Shown here: in pieces, positions 29,827 through 38,452 of the stretch
Position numbering within the stretch: the stretch's first letter is position 1
Layout: the number at the start of each line of letters is the position of its first letter
Assembly: GCF_000744815.1 (NCBI RefSeq)
Contig: NZ_JQMQ01000005.1
Location: forward strand, 4,596,055-4,660,054
Direction: 5' to 3'
DNA: 64,000 nucleotides
DNA from: Phaeacidiphilus oryzae TH49
Lineage (GTDB): Bacteria > Actinomycetota > Actinomycetes > Streptomycetales > Streptomycetaceae
The notes under the pieces: generated by a model
Told to the model about the DNA's origin: nothing
The model's input: the letters and a program-made list of their open reading frames with translations, nothing else
Databases searched by the model: none
Position numbers and translations under genes: made by a program

Positions 29827-31469
29827 ATGTCCGGTAGCCCGCCCGCGCCGTGCCGTCGACGGTTTCGCCAAAGCGCTGTGCTGGCACTCGTGTTCGGCGC
29901 CGTGGTGGCGACCGGCTCGGTCACCGGCGCATGGAGCGAGGCGCAGTCCGTGAGCGGCGGCCGCGCCCTCGCCGACGCCTCCGACGCGGCGGACGCGGCC
30001 GACACCGCCTCGGCCGCCGAGCTCTCCGGGCTCAGTCCGGAGGAGGCCCGGAGGTGGGTGGCGGGCAGCGGCGACCGCTGGGCCGCGTACTACGACCCGC
30101 AGCAATACGTGGGACTCGAACAGCAGTTGGCCGGCGAGTACGTCGGGGTCGGCCTGTGGGTGGAGCGGATCCCCGGCGGCGCGGGCGGCGGCGCGGCCGG
30201 TGGCGGGATAGCGGTCACCCGGGTGCAGGCCGGCGCCCCGGCCGACCGGGCCGGGATCCGGGTCGGCGACCGGCTGCTCTCGATCGACGGCCAGGCGGTC
30301 TCCGCCCTCCCGGTCACCGAGGTGGTCTCGCGGCTGCGCGGGGTCGGCTCCCCGAAGCCGGACGGCAGCACCGTCGTCCTCGGGGTCGGCGGCGCCTCCG
30401 GCAGGGGCGCGGTGCGCAGGGTGACCCTCCGGCGGCAGCTGCTGGACGCGGACGACGTCGTGGTGGACCACCCGGCCCCCGGGATCACCCGGATCGACGT
30501 CACCGCCTTCAGCCAGGAGGTCGGCGACGAGGTCACCGCGGCCGTCCACCAGGTCGCCGCGGAGGCCGGTGCGGGTGCGGGTGCGGCTGCGGATACGGCT
30601 GCGGGGAGCGGGACCGGCGGCTCCGCGCCCGGCGAGACCACGGGCGAGGCGCCCGGCGACGCCCCGGACGCCGGCCCGGGCACGGCCGGGGCGCCCGCCC
30701 GGGCGCCCGCCCGGGCGCCCGCCTGGGCGAGGGCGGCCACCCGGCCGCCGGGCCCAGGGGCGCCGAGGGCGCCGGCAAGGCGGAGGGAAGGGCCGCGAAG
30801 AGCGGGGCGAGAGCGCCGGTCCGGGCTCTGGGCGGCGACACCGCAGGCCCAGGGATCGCCCGGAACGCGGGGCCCGAGGCGGCGCCGAAGCCCTCCCGAA
30901 CCGCCGGCACCGGCACCGCCGGCACCGCGGGCACCGCCACCACCGCCGCCACCGGCACCGCCGCCACCGCCGCCCAGCATCCCCCCGGCATCCTCCTCGA
31001 CCTGCGCGGCAACTCCGGCGGGCTGCTGGCCGAGGCCGTCGAGGTCGCCTCCGCCTTCCTGGACGGCGGCTCCGTCGGCACCTACCGGACGGCCACCGGC
31101 AGCGCCCCGCTGACCGCGGGCACCGGAGGGGACACCACGACCCCGCTGGTGGTGCTGGTCGACGGCGGCACGATGAGCGCCGCCGAGCTCCTCACCGGCG
31201 CACTCCAGGACCGGGGGCGCGCGGTGGTGGTCGGCGCGCAGACCTTCGGCAAGGGCACCGTCCAGGAGCCCGTGCAGCTGCCCGGCGGCTCGGTTGTCGA
31301 GCGCACCGTCGGCCGGTACACCACGCCCGACGGCCGCTCACCGGACGGCACCGGGATCACCCCCGACGTCCCGGTCCCGGCCGCGGACGGCCCGGCGGCG
31401 GCCGAGCGGGCCGCCGTGTCGGTGCTGGACGGGATGCGTGCGGCGCTTCCCGCCGAGCGGGGAAACTGA
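29827..31469 (+). pseudogene. S41 (CtpA-type) carboxy-terminal processing peptidase, frameshift in linker
   Basis: An exported serine protease of the tail-specific type. The first frame gives a signal anchor (VLALVFGAVVATGSVTGAWS), a conserved helical region (GSGDRWAAYYDPQQYVGLEQQLAGEYVGVGLWVE) and a PDZ domain (TRVQAGAPADRAGIRVGDRLLSIDGQ). The catalytic part is read one base earlier: [16 protein letters not shown], the nucleophile region [10 protein letters not shown], and the lysine in FGKGTVQEP. The frames meet at about 30720-30770. Between [20 protein letters not shown] and [10 protein letters not shown], which normally adjoin, lie about 140 residues of Ala/Gly/Pro/Thr repeats. One missing base restores the frame. 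It sits between ftsX and smpB, a conserved position. Confidence 0.8.
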
Positions 31470-31498
31470 GCTGCCCGCGGTGCCCCGGAGGTGCGAGA

Positions 31499-32026
31499 AT
31501 GGCCAGCACCATGGCGAAGCAGGGCAGTAGCAAGAAGAGCAAGGACGATCCCAGGAACAAGCTGATCGCCCAGAACAAACGGGCGCGGCACGACTACAAC
31601 ATCCTGGACGAGTACGAGTGCGGTCTGGTGCTCACCGGCACCGAGGTGAAGTCGCTGCGGCAGGGGCGGGCGTCCCTGGTCGACGGCTTCGCGGAGATCT
31701 CCGGTGGCGAGGCCTGGCTGCACAATGTGCACATCAACGAGTACGCGCAGGGCACGTGGACCAACCACGCCGCCCGCCGCAAGCGCAAGCTGCTGCTGCA
31801 CAGGTACGAGATCCAGAAGCTCGACCAGAAGCTGAAGGAGTCCGGCTACACGCTGGTGCCGCTCTCCCTCTACTTCAAGGACGGCCGGGCGAAGCTCAAC
31901 CTGGCGCTGGCCCAGGGCAAGAAGGCCTACGACAAGCGGCAGACGCTGCGCGAGAAGCAGGACAAGCGGGAGACCGCCCGCGCGGTCTCCGCGGCCCGCC
32001 GCCGGCAGGGCGGGTCGGCACGCTGA
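31499..32026 (+). CDS. smpB: SsrA-binding protein SmpB
   Basis: SmpB (175 residues from ATG 31499, or 171 from ATG 31511) binds tmRNA and delivers it to stalled ribosomes. Family blocks are [66 protein letters not shown] and [20 protein letters not shown]. The basic tail enters the ribosomal A site. CGGAGG lies 7 nt before ATG 31499, which favours that start; homologues usually begin at the second (MAKQGSSKK). ssrA follows 120 bp downstream. Confidence 0.96.
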   Translation: MASTMAKQGSSKKSKDDPRNKLIAQNKRARHDYNILDEYECGLVLTGTEVKSLRQGRASLVDGFAEISGGEAWLHNVHINEYAQGTWTNHAARRKRKLLLHRYEIQKLDQKLKESGYTLVPLSLYFKDGRAKLNLALAQGKKAYDKRQTLREKQDKRETARAVSAARRRQGGSAR

Positions 32027-32063
32027 CCAGGCGTCAAGCGCGTCCCCGGTCGGCGGGAATGCG

Positions 32064-32093
32064 CTGGACTACCGGGGCGTTGGCCCGTAGCAT
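32064..32093 (+). promoter_or_regulatory. Probable ssrA promoter
   Basis: CTGGAC (32064-32069), an 18-bp spacer and TAGCAT (32088-32093) predict a transcript starting near 32100. That leaves about 47 nt to be trimmed by RNase P. Confidence 0.45.
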
Positions 32094-32146
32094 GGTCGAC
32101 GTACCGGACCCTCCGGGGGCGGTGCGGCTCATTGAAAACACCACAT

Positions 32147-32514
32147 GGGGATGATCGGTTTCGACTGGGGTTGCCACTCCAGGGGAAGCGAGCCGAGGAA
32201 CGCGGCAATGATCTCGTTAACCACGGGCCGCAAACCAATAATCGCCAACACCAAGCGCGATTCCTTCTCCCTCGCCGCCTGAGCGAGCTTAGAAGGTGTC
32301 AGACCGGGTAAGTTCCCGCCCCGGATCCTGGCATCAGCTAGGGAACTCCACCTATCGACCCGGTCACGGGGCCGGTAGGGACATCACACAGTGACTGGGC
32401 CCGTCGGCGGCTTGTCCGCGTGACCGCCGGGGCCGAGTAACAGCACAGCGGACTGCGCTCGGAGAAGCCCTGTTGTCGTACCACAGGACGCGGGTTCGAT
32501 TCCCGCCATCTCCA
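32147..32514 (+). ncRNA. ssrA: tmRNA (transfer-messenger RNA)
   Basis: The 5' end GGGGATGATCGGTTTCGAC and 3' end GTTCGATTCCCGCCATCTCCA form the tRNA-like acceptor (GGGGATG with CATCTCC, one G-U pair) and T-arm. CCA is not encoded. The reading frame at 32244-32282 specifies ANTKRDSFSLAA and a TGA stop, the degradation tag added to stalled proteins. smpB lies immediately upstream and a terminator hairpin follows at 32530. Confidence 0.95.
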
Positions 32515-32529
32515 CTGATCACCATGTGT

Positions 32530-32569
32530 CGACGGCCTCCGTCCCGCGCAAGCGGGCCGGAGGCCGTCG
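32530..32569. terminator. Terminator between ssrA and MFS gene
   Basis: A 12-bp stem CGACGGCCTCCG (32530-32541) pairs with 32558-32569 and contains an inner CCCGC-GCAA-GCGGG hairpin. TGTTT follows. It serves convergent units. Confidence 0.85.
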
Positions 32570-32581
32570 TGTTTCCCGGGC

Positions 32582-33964
32582 TCAGTCGGTGGTGAGCTCG
32601 GTGAGGTGGCCGTCGGTGGAGCGGAGGCCGAGGCCGGCGATGATCAACGCCCCGAGCGCCATCAGCGCGGCCATCAGCCAGAAGGCGCCGCGCGGCCCCC
32701 AGGCGGTGAGGGCGGAGAGGACCACGTACGGGGCGGCGATGCCGCCGAGGTGGCCGATGCCGTCGGCGACCCCCATCGCGGAGGCGCGGGCCCGGGTCGG
32801 GAAGATCTCCGAGGTGTAGATGTAGCCCACGCCCGAGGTGACCAGCAGGACCAGGGCGACCAGGAAGGCGCCGACGACCACGCTGACCGGCCCGGTGCTG
32901 GTGGCCAGGACCACCAGCCCCAGGGCGAAGATCACGCCGGAGGCGCCGAGGAGGTACTTCCTCGGCATCCGGCCCAGGAGGAGCAGCGGCAGGGCCGCGC
33001 CGAGCGGGAAGGCGATGTCGCCGAGGGCGGTGTAGAGCAGCCCGTTGGGCTCGTGGAGGGAGAGCTTGTCCAGGAGGACGGTCTCGTAGCCGAGGAAGCC
33101 GTAGATCCCTATGTAGGTGACCACCCAGAACGAGGTGACGACCAGGAGCCGGCCGCGGTAGGGCGGGCGGAGGAGGTCGCGCAGCGGGAAGCCGGAGGTC
33201 TGCGGCTCGGCCGGGACCTCCACCGGGGGCGGCAGGGTCAGGCCGCCGGCGGTCAGCCGGTGCTCCATCGCGGTCAGCGCGGCCTCGGCCGCCGCCTCGT
33301 CGCCGTGGACGGCCGACCAGCGCGGGGACTCCGGGAGCTGACGGATCATCAGCGCGGGGATCAGGGCCAGCACTCCGACGCCGATCACCAGCCGCCAGCC
33401 GATCGCGCCGAGGTCGAGGAGGCCGAGGGCGATGAACGGGGCGACGGCGTCGCCGACCCCGGCCCAGATGATCATCCGCTGGATGTTGCGGCCGCGCTGG
33501 GCGCTCGGCGACAGCTCGGTGATCAGTGTCGCGGAGAGGGTGATCTGGGCGCCGATGCCCATCCCCGCGACGAAGCGCAGCACGGCGAACGAGGTGAGGT
33601 CCCAGGCGCAGGCCGAGGCCAGCGAGGCGAGGGCGAGGAGCACCAGGACCAGGCGGAGGGTGCGGCGCCGGCCGATCGCGTCGGCGAGGCCGCCGAAGGC
33701 GTAGGCGCCGACGATGTAGCCGCCCAGGCTGGCGGTCAGCGGCACCGCCGAGGCGGAGTCGGAGAGGTGGAAGTGCCCGGTGAAGGCGGGCAGCACCGCG
33801 CCCAGGGCGATGATGTCGTAGAAGGCGAAGAAGTAGGCGGCCGCGAAGACCGCCTTGCCCGCGGCCGGCAGCCCCCATCTGGGCAGCCGGTCCAGCCGGG
33901 CGTTGAGGGCGGCGATGGCCGGGGCGGCGGCTCCGCTCGCTCTGGTGGAGGCCACTGGCGTCAT
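32582..33964 (-). CDS. MFS transporter (sugar/aromatic-acid porter type)
   Basis: A 460-residue protein with 12 predicted membrane segments. The loop 2-3 signature is GGLADAIGRRRTLRL, and ELSPSAQRGRNIQRMIIWAGVGDAVAP and PESPRW match the SP/AAHS-type major facilitators. YTSEIFPTRARASAMGVADGIGHLGG in the second half confirms the group. AAGGAG precedes ATG 33964. Another MFS gene lies 103 bp upstream on the same strand. The substrate is unknown. Confidence 0.88.
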   Translation of the reverse strand: MTPVASTRASGAAAPAIAALNARLDRLPRWGLPAAGKAVFAAAYFFAFYDIIALGAVLPAFTGHFHLSDSASAVPLTASLGGYIVGAYAFGGLADAIGRRRTLRLVLVLLALASLASACAWDLTSFAVLRFVAGMGIGAQITLSATLITELSPSAQRGRNIQRMIIWAGVGDAVAPFIALGLLDLGAIGWRLVIGVGVLALIPALMIRQLPESPRWSAVHGDEAAAEAALTAMEHRLTAGGLTLPPPVEVPAEPQTSGFPLRDLLRPPYRGRLLVVTSFWVVTYIGIYGFLGYETVLLDKLSLHEPNGLLYTALGDIAFPLGAALPLLLLGRMPRKYLLGASGVIFALGLVVLATSTGPVSVVVGAFLVALVLLVTSGVGYIYTSEIFPTRARASAMGVADGIGHLGGIAAPYVVLSALTAWGPRGAFWLMAALMALGALIIAGLGLRSTDGHLTELTTD

Positions 33965-34067
33965 TGCGGGGGCTCCTTAGGGGTCGGGTGGGTCCCGTCA
34001 GGGGCCGCCTCGGCGGCCGTGACGTGACGCAGGCCACCCTGGCCCTAAGCCATGTAGCAGTCCAATA

Positions 34068-35387
34068 TCAGTTTCCCGCCCCAGTCATACCGGATCGCAC
34101 ATAATCCCGCCGGGGCACCAGGGGGACGGCGAGGAGGGCGGCCGCCGCGCCCGCCGCCCAGACCACCGGCCAGCCGGTCGCGGCGAGCATCGGCACGGTC
34201 AGCGGGGCCAGGAACCCGGCCGAGAAGACGGTGGTGTTGGCCAGGCCGAGGGCGGTCCCGGACCTTTCCCGGCCCGCGAGTCGGGCGATCTCGGCGTAGG
34301 CGACGCCGTGCCAGGAGTTGGCCAGGATCCCGGCCGCGACCAGGGCGCCGAGCACCGCCGCCGGGGAGGAGCCGACCAGCGCGGCCGAGGCGGCCAGCGC
34401 CGCCGCGGTGGCCAGGCCGATGACCTGGACGTAACGGCGCCGGGTGCCGGGATGCCGGTCCGTCCAGCGGCCGGCGGCGATCCGGGTCACCGCGCCGGCC
34501 GCCTGGACGACGACCACGGCCAGCGCCGCCGTGCCCAGCGAGAGGTGCTGGACGTCGTCCAGGAAGACGCCGGCGAAGGTGAGGACCGCGAACTGGGGGA
34601 GGGTCAGCAGACCCGCGGAGAGGGCGAGTCGCCAGATGGGGCGGCTGCGCAGGGGGGAGCGGCATGCGGACGGGGCCGGCGCTGTCGCCGTTCGCGGGTC
34701 GGCGGGTTCCTCGCGCGGGGGGCGCAGCCAGCGGTGGGCGGCCGCGGCGGCGAGGAGGCAGAGCAGCGCGAGGGCTCCGAAGACGGCCTGGAAGCCGGAG
34801 GCCGGCACGGGTCCGCGCACGGCCAGCCAGGGCAGCAGCGCCGAGCCGACAGCGCCGCCGGCCGGCACTGCGGCCTGGCGCAGGCCCATCGCCAACCCCC
34901 GCTGCCCGTCCGGGAACCAGGCCATCACGGCCCGCCCCGAGGAGCCGTTGACCGAGCCGCCGAGCAGTCCGACCAGCAGCAGTCCGCCGGCCAGTACGGG
35001 GAGCGGCGGCACCGAGTCGCCGACCGGAACCGCGAGCGCCGCCATCAGTGCGAGCACCGTGCCGGTCGCCGTCAGTCCGGTGAGGAGCACCCGGCGCTCG
35101 CCGACCCGGTCGGTGAGGGCGCCCCAGGCGACGTCGGAGACGGCGATGCCGAGCGAGACGGCCCCCAGTGCCAGGCCGAGTCCGCCGTCACTGAGGCGGT
35201 AGGCGCCGCGGAGGGCGGTGCCGGTGCTGGGCAGTCCCATGAAGGCGGCGGCCAGGGCGGCCTGGGCGGTGAAGCCCACAGCGAGGATCACCCAGCGGTA
35301 GCGGGGGAGGGGGCCGCCGACGGAGCGCCGGGGCTGGGACGCGCCTGCGGCGGTCGGTCGATTCGGTCTGGTCAGAAGGTGGGTCAT
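34068..35387 (-). CDS. MFS transporter
   Basis: A 439-residue major facilitator with 12 membrane helices. The loop 2-3 motif is GALTDRVGERRVLL, and GSVNGSSGRAVMAWFPDGQRGLAMGLRQAAVPAGGA is typical of the anion/nitrate- and organic-acid-type MFS. It is divergent from the phosphatase gene and upstream of the other MFS gene. The substrate cannot be predicted. Confidence 0.87.
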   Translation of the reverse strand: MTHLLTRPNRPTAAGASQPRRSVGGPLPRYRWVILAVGFTAQAALAAAFMGLPSTGTALRGAYRLSDGGLGLALGAVSLGIAVSDVAWGALTDRVGERRVLLTGLTATGTVLALMAALAVPVGDSVPPLPVLAGGLLLVGLLGGSVNGSSGRAVMAWFPDGQRGLAMGLRQAAVPAGGAVGSALLPWLAVRGPVPASGFQAVFGALALLCLLAAAAAHRWLRPPREEPADPRTATAPAPSACRSPLRSRPIWRLALSAGLLTLPQFAVLTFAGVFLDDVQHLSLGTAALAVVVVQAAGAVTRIAAGRWTDRHPGTRRRYVQVIGLATAAALAASAALVGSSPAAVLGALVAAGILANSWHGVAYAEIARLAGRERSGTALGLANTTVFSAGFLAPLTVPMLAATGWPVVWAAGAAAALLAVPLVPRRDYVRSGMTGAGN

Positions 35388-35555
35388 GCGGTGCCGGCTC
35401 CCGGAACGAAAGGGGGGTCTGCCTGCTCGGCCCGGTTTCCGCGGGCCGGCGGCGCACGCTCCAGCCTGCGCCGGAGGGGGCGGGCATCCGGGCCGCGCGG
35501 GCCTAATTCAGCCGGTAGGGGGAGGGATTGGGCGTACGTTCGAGATGATGGGGGA

Positions 35556-35984
35556 GTGACGGAAGGCTGGGACCCCGCCGCAGCGGGGGTGTTGGAGCTG
35601 CCCTCGGGACGGCTGGTACGGGGGCGCGGGCTGAGCCGGCCGCTGCCCCCGGGGCAGCTGCCCCAGCTGGGGTTCTACCTGACCGGCCGCCGGCCGGCGA
35701 CGGTGGAGTGGGAGTCGCGCTGGGTGCGCTGGCCGGACTTCCGGTTGCCTGCGGACCGTGCGGCGGCGACCGAGGCGCTGCGTGAGGCGTGGGCGCGGTC
35801 CGCGACCGAGCGGGTCGAGCTGGCCTGCGACGGCGGTCGGGGGCGCACCGGTACGGCGCTGGCCTGTCTCGCCGTGCTGGACGGTGTGCCGCCGGAGGAG
35901 GTGGTCGGCTATGTGCGGGAGCGCTACGACCGGTGTGCCGTCGAGACCCCGTGGCAGCGGCGGTTCGTGCGGCGCTTCGGGTAG
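35556..35984 (+). CDS. Small protein-tyrosine-phosphatase-like protein
   Basis: A 142-residue protein containing the CX5R phosphatase loop CDGGRGRTGTALACL (Cys about residue 91, Arg 97), as in dual-specificity/tyrosine phosphatases. A helix (GVPPEEVVGYVRERYDRCAVETPWQRRFVRRF) follows. The general-acid Asp may be in RWPDFRLPAD (about residues 66-75), the WPD-loop position. The start is GTG 35556 directly after GGGGGA, too close for a normal ribosome site. It stands alone between divergent genes. Confidence 0.75.
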   Translation: MTEGWDPAAAGVLELPSGRLVRGRGLSRPLPPGQLPQLGFYLTGRRPATVEWESRWVRWPDFRLPADRAAATEALREAWARSATERVELACDGGRGRTGTALACLAVLDGVPPEEVVGYVRERYDRCAVETPWQRRFVRRFG

Positions 35985-36024
35985 CCGCGCCCGGGCGCGG
36001 AGCTTCCGCGGACGGCGGCGGAGG

Positions 36025-36987
36025 TCAGCGGCGGGGCGCCCCGACCAGGGCGAGGGCGTCCGGCATGACCCGGCGCCAGAAGCCCTCGGTGTGGGCGCCG
36101 GCCGGGAACTGGGCCTCGTCGGCGCGGGTGGCGGCGGCGAGTTCGCGGGCCGCCGGGCAGAACGGGTCCTCGGCGCCGCACCAGACGCCGAGGGTGGCGG
36201 CGACCCGTGGCGGGCGGCTGCCCTCCAGCCGCAGCAGCGGCTCGTGGGCGCGCCAGTCGGCCTGGTCGTCGTAGCCGCCGGCGGTGCGGGCGTCGGCCCA
36301 GGTCCGGAAGAGCGCCGGACTGAGCAGCGCGACGGCGTCCGGCGGGCGGTCGGCGCGGCCGAGGGCGTACTGCAGGGCTCCGGAGCCGCCCATGGAGATG
36401 CCGAGGACGGTGGCGGGCAGCCCGCCGGTGGCGGTGGCGAGACCGCGGGAGCGCAGCCAGCCGGGGAGTTCGTCGCGGAGCATGGCCTGCGGGTCGTCCC
36501 CGGGGGTGCGCCGGTGCCAGTAGGTGGCCTCGCCGCCGTCCACGGCGACGATCGCGAACGGGGGGACGCCGGAGCGTACGGCGGCAGCGAGGAAGTGCGG
36601 GGTGCCGAGGGCGACCATTCCGCGGGCGTCGGAGCCCCGGCCGTGGAGCATCAGGCAGACCGGGAGGGGCGAGCGAGGGGCGGGGACGCCGCCGGTCTTC
36701 CCGCCGGTGCCGCCGGGCGGCAGCATCACCGCGAGGTCGACCTCGCGGCCGCGGGCCCGGGAGCGGACCCGGTCGACGCCCACCGCCCCGGCTGGGGTGG
36801 CCGGCACGGTGCCGTCCGGGCCGGTCATGCCGAGCACCCGGCGCAGTGCCACTCCGCCCGGCAGCAGACCGCCCAGCGCCGCGGCGGCGGCGCCGCCCGC
36901 CACGGCGCACAGGCCCGCCGCGCCGCCGGCGCCGGCCAGTAACAGCGTGCGCCGGCGGGACCCCGGACGCTCCTCACCCTCGGACAT
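36025..36987 (-). CDS. Tat-exported alpha/beta-hydrolase (esterase)
   Basis: A 320-residue protein. The signal is twin-arginine type (SRRRTLLLAGAGGAAGLCAVAGG). The hydrolase core has the oxyanion motif MLHGRGSD, the nucleophile elbow GISMGGSG (Ser about 198), an Asp candidate in CGAEDPF and His in GAHTEGFW. This resembles putative esterases of the esterase D/antigen 85 type. ATG 36987 overlaps the end of the upstream MHS permease gene by 14 bp, so the pair is one transcription unit. Confidence 0.85.
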   Translation of the reverse strand: MSEGEERPGSRRRTLLLAGAGGAAGLCAVAGGAAAAALGGLLPGGVALRRVLGMTGPDGTVPATPAGAVGVDRVRSRARGREVDLAVMLPPGGTGGKTGGVPAPRSPLPVCLMLHGRGSDARGMVALGTPHFLAAAVRSGVPPFAIVAVDGGEATYWHRRTPGDDPQAMLRDELPGWLRSRGLATATGGLPATVLGISMGGSGALQYALGRADRPPDAVALLSPALFRTWADARTAGGYDDQADWRAHEPLLRLEGSRPPRVAATLGVWCGAEDPFCPAARELAAATRADEAQFPAGAHTEGFWRRVMPDALALVGAPRR

Positions 36988-38374
36988 GCGTTCCCCCCTC
37001 GTCGGGGGTGATCGTAGCGACCGGGTGACCGGCCGCGGGGGAGGCGGCCCCGGCGAGCCCGGCGGTGGTCCCGGCCACCCCGCGCCGGCGCGGGAGGCGG
37101 AGGAAGAAGCCGAGGCCGGCCACGCTCGCCAGGGCCACATAGGCCGAGTACAGCACGGCGTGCCCGGCGTGGCCCGCGGCCGCCGCGAGGTAGGGCGCCG
37201 TGCCCCCGAACACGGAGACGGTGAGCCCGTAGGGCAGGCCGATCCCGGTGACCCGGGAGTGCGGGGGGAACTGCTCCGCCATGACCAGCGGCGCCACCGC
37301 GCCGTAGCCGCAGTACACGAGCAGGCCCAGGCACTCGATGCCGATCAGCCAGCCCAGCGACCGGGGGGCCAGGGCGAGCAGCGGGACGGTGAGGAGGGCG
37401 AAGACGGCGGAGAAACCGAGCAGCAGCGGCCGGGCTCCGACGCGGTCGGCGAGGAGGCCGGTGAGCGGGAGCGCGGCGATGAAGACCAGCTGCGCGATCG
37501 TGGTGGCCAGCAGCGCGGAGGAGGCGGTGACGGCGCCGTCCGCGGTGGCGTAGGAGGGCAGGAAGACGACCCAGGTGTAGTACACGATGGTGCCGGCCAG
37601 GGTGAAGCCGACCACCCTCAGCAGCGCGGCCGGCCTCCGCCAGGGCGCCCCGCCCCGGGCGCCCCGGGCGGCGGCGGTGTCGCCGGCCCGGCGGCCGTCC
37701 TCGGCCGGGTCGTCCGGCGAGTGCCGCGGTTCGGCCAGGTTTCGGCGGAGGACGAACGCGTAGCCGGCCAGCCCGGCGCCGAGGAGGAAGGGGATCCGCC
37801 AGCCCCAGGAGTCCATCTGCGCCGATGCGAGCGACCGGGTCAGCACGACGCCGAGGAGGGCCGCGAGGAGGTTGCCCACCGCGTTGCTGACGTAGATCGC
37901 GCTGGAGTAGAGACCCCGGCGGCCGGCCGGCGCGACCTCCACCACGTACGCCGACGAGGCCGCGAACTCGCCGCCGGCGGAGAGGCCTTGGCAGAGCCGG
38001 GCCAGCAGGACGGTCAGCGGGGCCGCCCAGCCGGCCGCGGAGTGGGTCGGGCAGACGGCGATGAGGAGGCTGCCCGCGGCCATGAACACCATCGACAGGG
38101 TGAGGGCCGAGCGGCGGCCGAAGCGGTCGCCCCACCGCCCCAGCAGGAGTCCGCCGAGCGGGCGGGTGAGGAAGCCGACCGCGAAGACCATCAGGCTCTG
38201 CAGCAGGGCGCCCGCCGGGTCCCGGGAGTCGAACAGCTGCGGGGCGAAGAACGGGGTGAAGATGGCGTAGACGTTCCAGTCGTACCACTCCAGGACGTTG
38301 CCGACGGTGGCGTTCCACAGGCTTCGCGGGCTCGGGGTGGCGGCCGGGAGTGCGGGCGTGGCCGTCGCGGTCAT
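36974..38374 (-). CDS. MHS-family metabolite:H+ symporter
   Basis: A 466-residue MFS permease of the metabolite:H+ symporter family, which imports carboxylates, proline/betaine or similar compounds. The N-terminus NVLEWYDWNVYAIFTPFFAPQLF and GRWGDRFGRRSALTLSM are diagnostic; GLSAGGEFAASSAYVVE and YVSNAVGNLLAALLG follow. It is separated from the upstream formyltransferase gene by a strong hairpin, and overlaps the esterase gene downstream. Confidence 0.9.
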   Translation of the reverse strand: MTATATPALPAATPSPRSLWNATVGNVLEWYDWNVYAIFTPFFAPQLFDSRDPAGALLQSLMVFAVGFLTRPLGGLLLGRWGDRFGRRSALTLSMVFMAAGSLLIAVCPTHSAAGWAAPLTVLLARLCQGLSAGGEFAASSAYVVEVAPAGRRGLYSSAIYVSNAVGNLLAALLGVVLTRSLASAQMDSWGWRIPFLLGAGLAGYAFVLRRNLAEPRHSPDDPAEDGRRAGDTAAARGARGGAPWRRPAALLRVVGFTLAGTIVYYTWVVFLPSYATADGAVTASSALLATTIAQLVFIAALPLTGLLADRVGARPLLLGFSAVFALLTVPLLALAPRSLGWLIGIECLGLLVYCGYGAVAPLVMAEQFPPHSRVTGIGLPYGLTVSVFGGTAPYLAAAAGHAGHAVLYSAYVALASVAGLGFFLRLPRRRGVAGTTAGLAGAASPAAGHPVATITPDEGGTHVRG

Positions 38375-38394
38375 GGCTCTTCCTCTCGGGGACG

Positions 38395-38445
38395 CGCGGG
38401 GGCCGGGGCCCGGGACGCCTCGTCCCGGCCGCCCCGGCCCCCGCG
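38395..38445. terminator. Long hairpin terminator
   Basis: A 15-bp perfect stem CGCGGGGGCCGGGGC (38395-38409) pairs with 38431-38445 and continues into an inner 8-bp stem CCGGGACG/CGTCCCGG with a 3-nt loop. It lies between the formyltransferase stop and the MHS start on the minus strand. Confidence 0.8.
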
Positions 38446-38452
38446 GGGGTGC

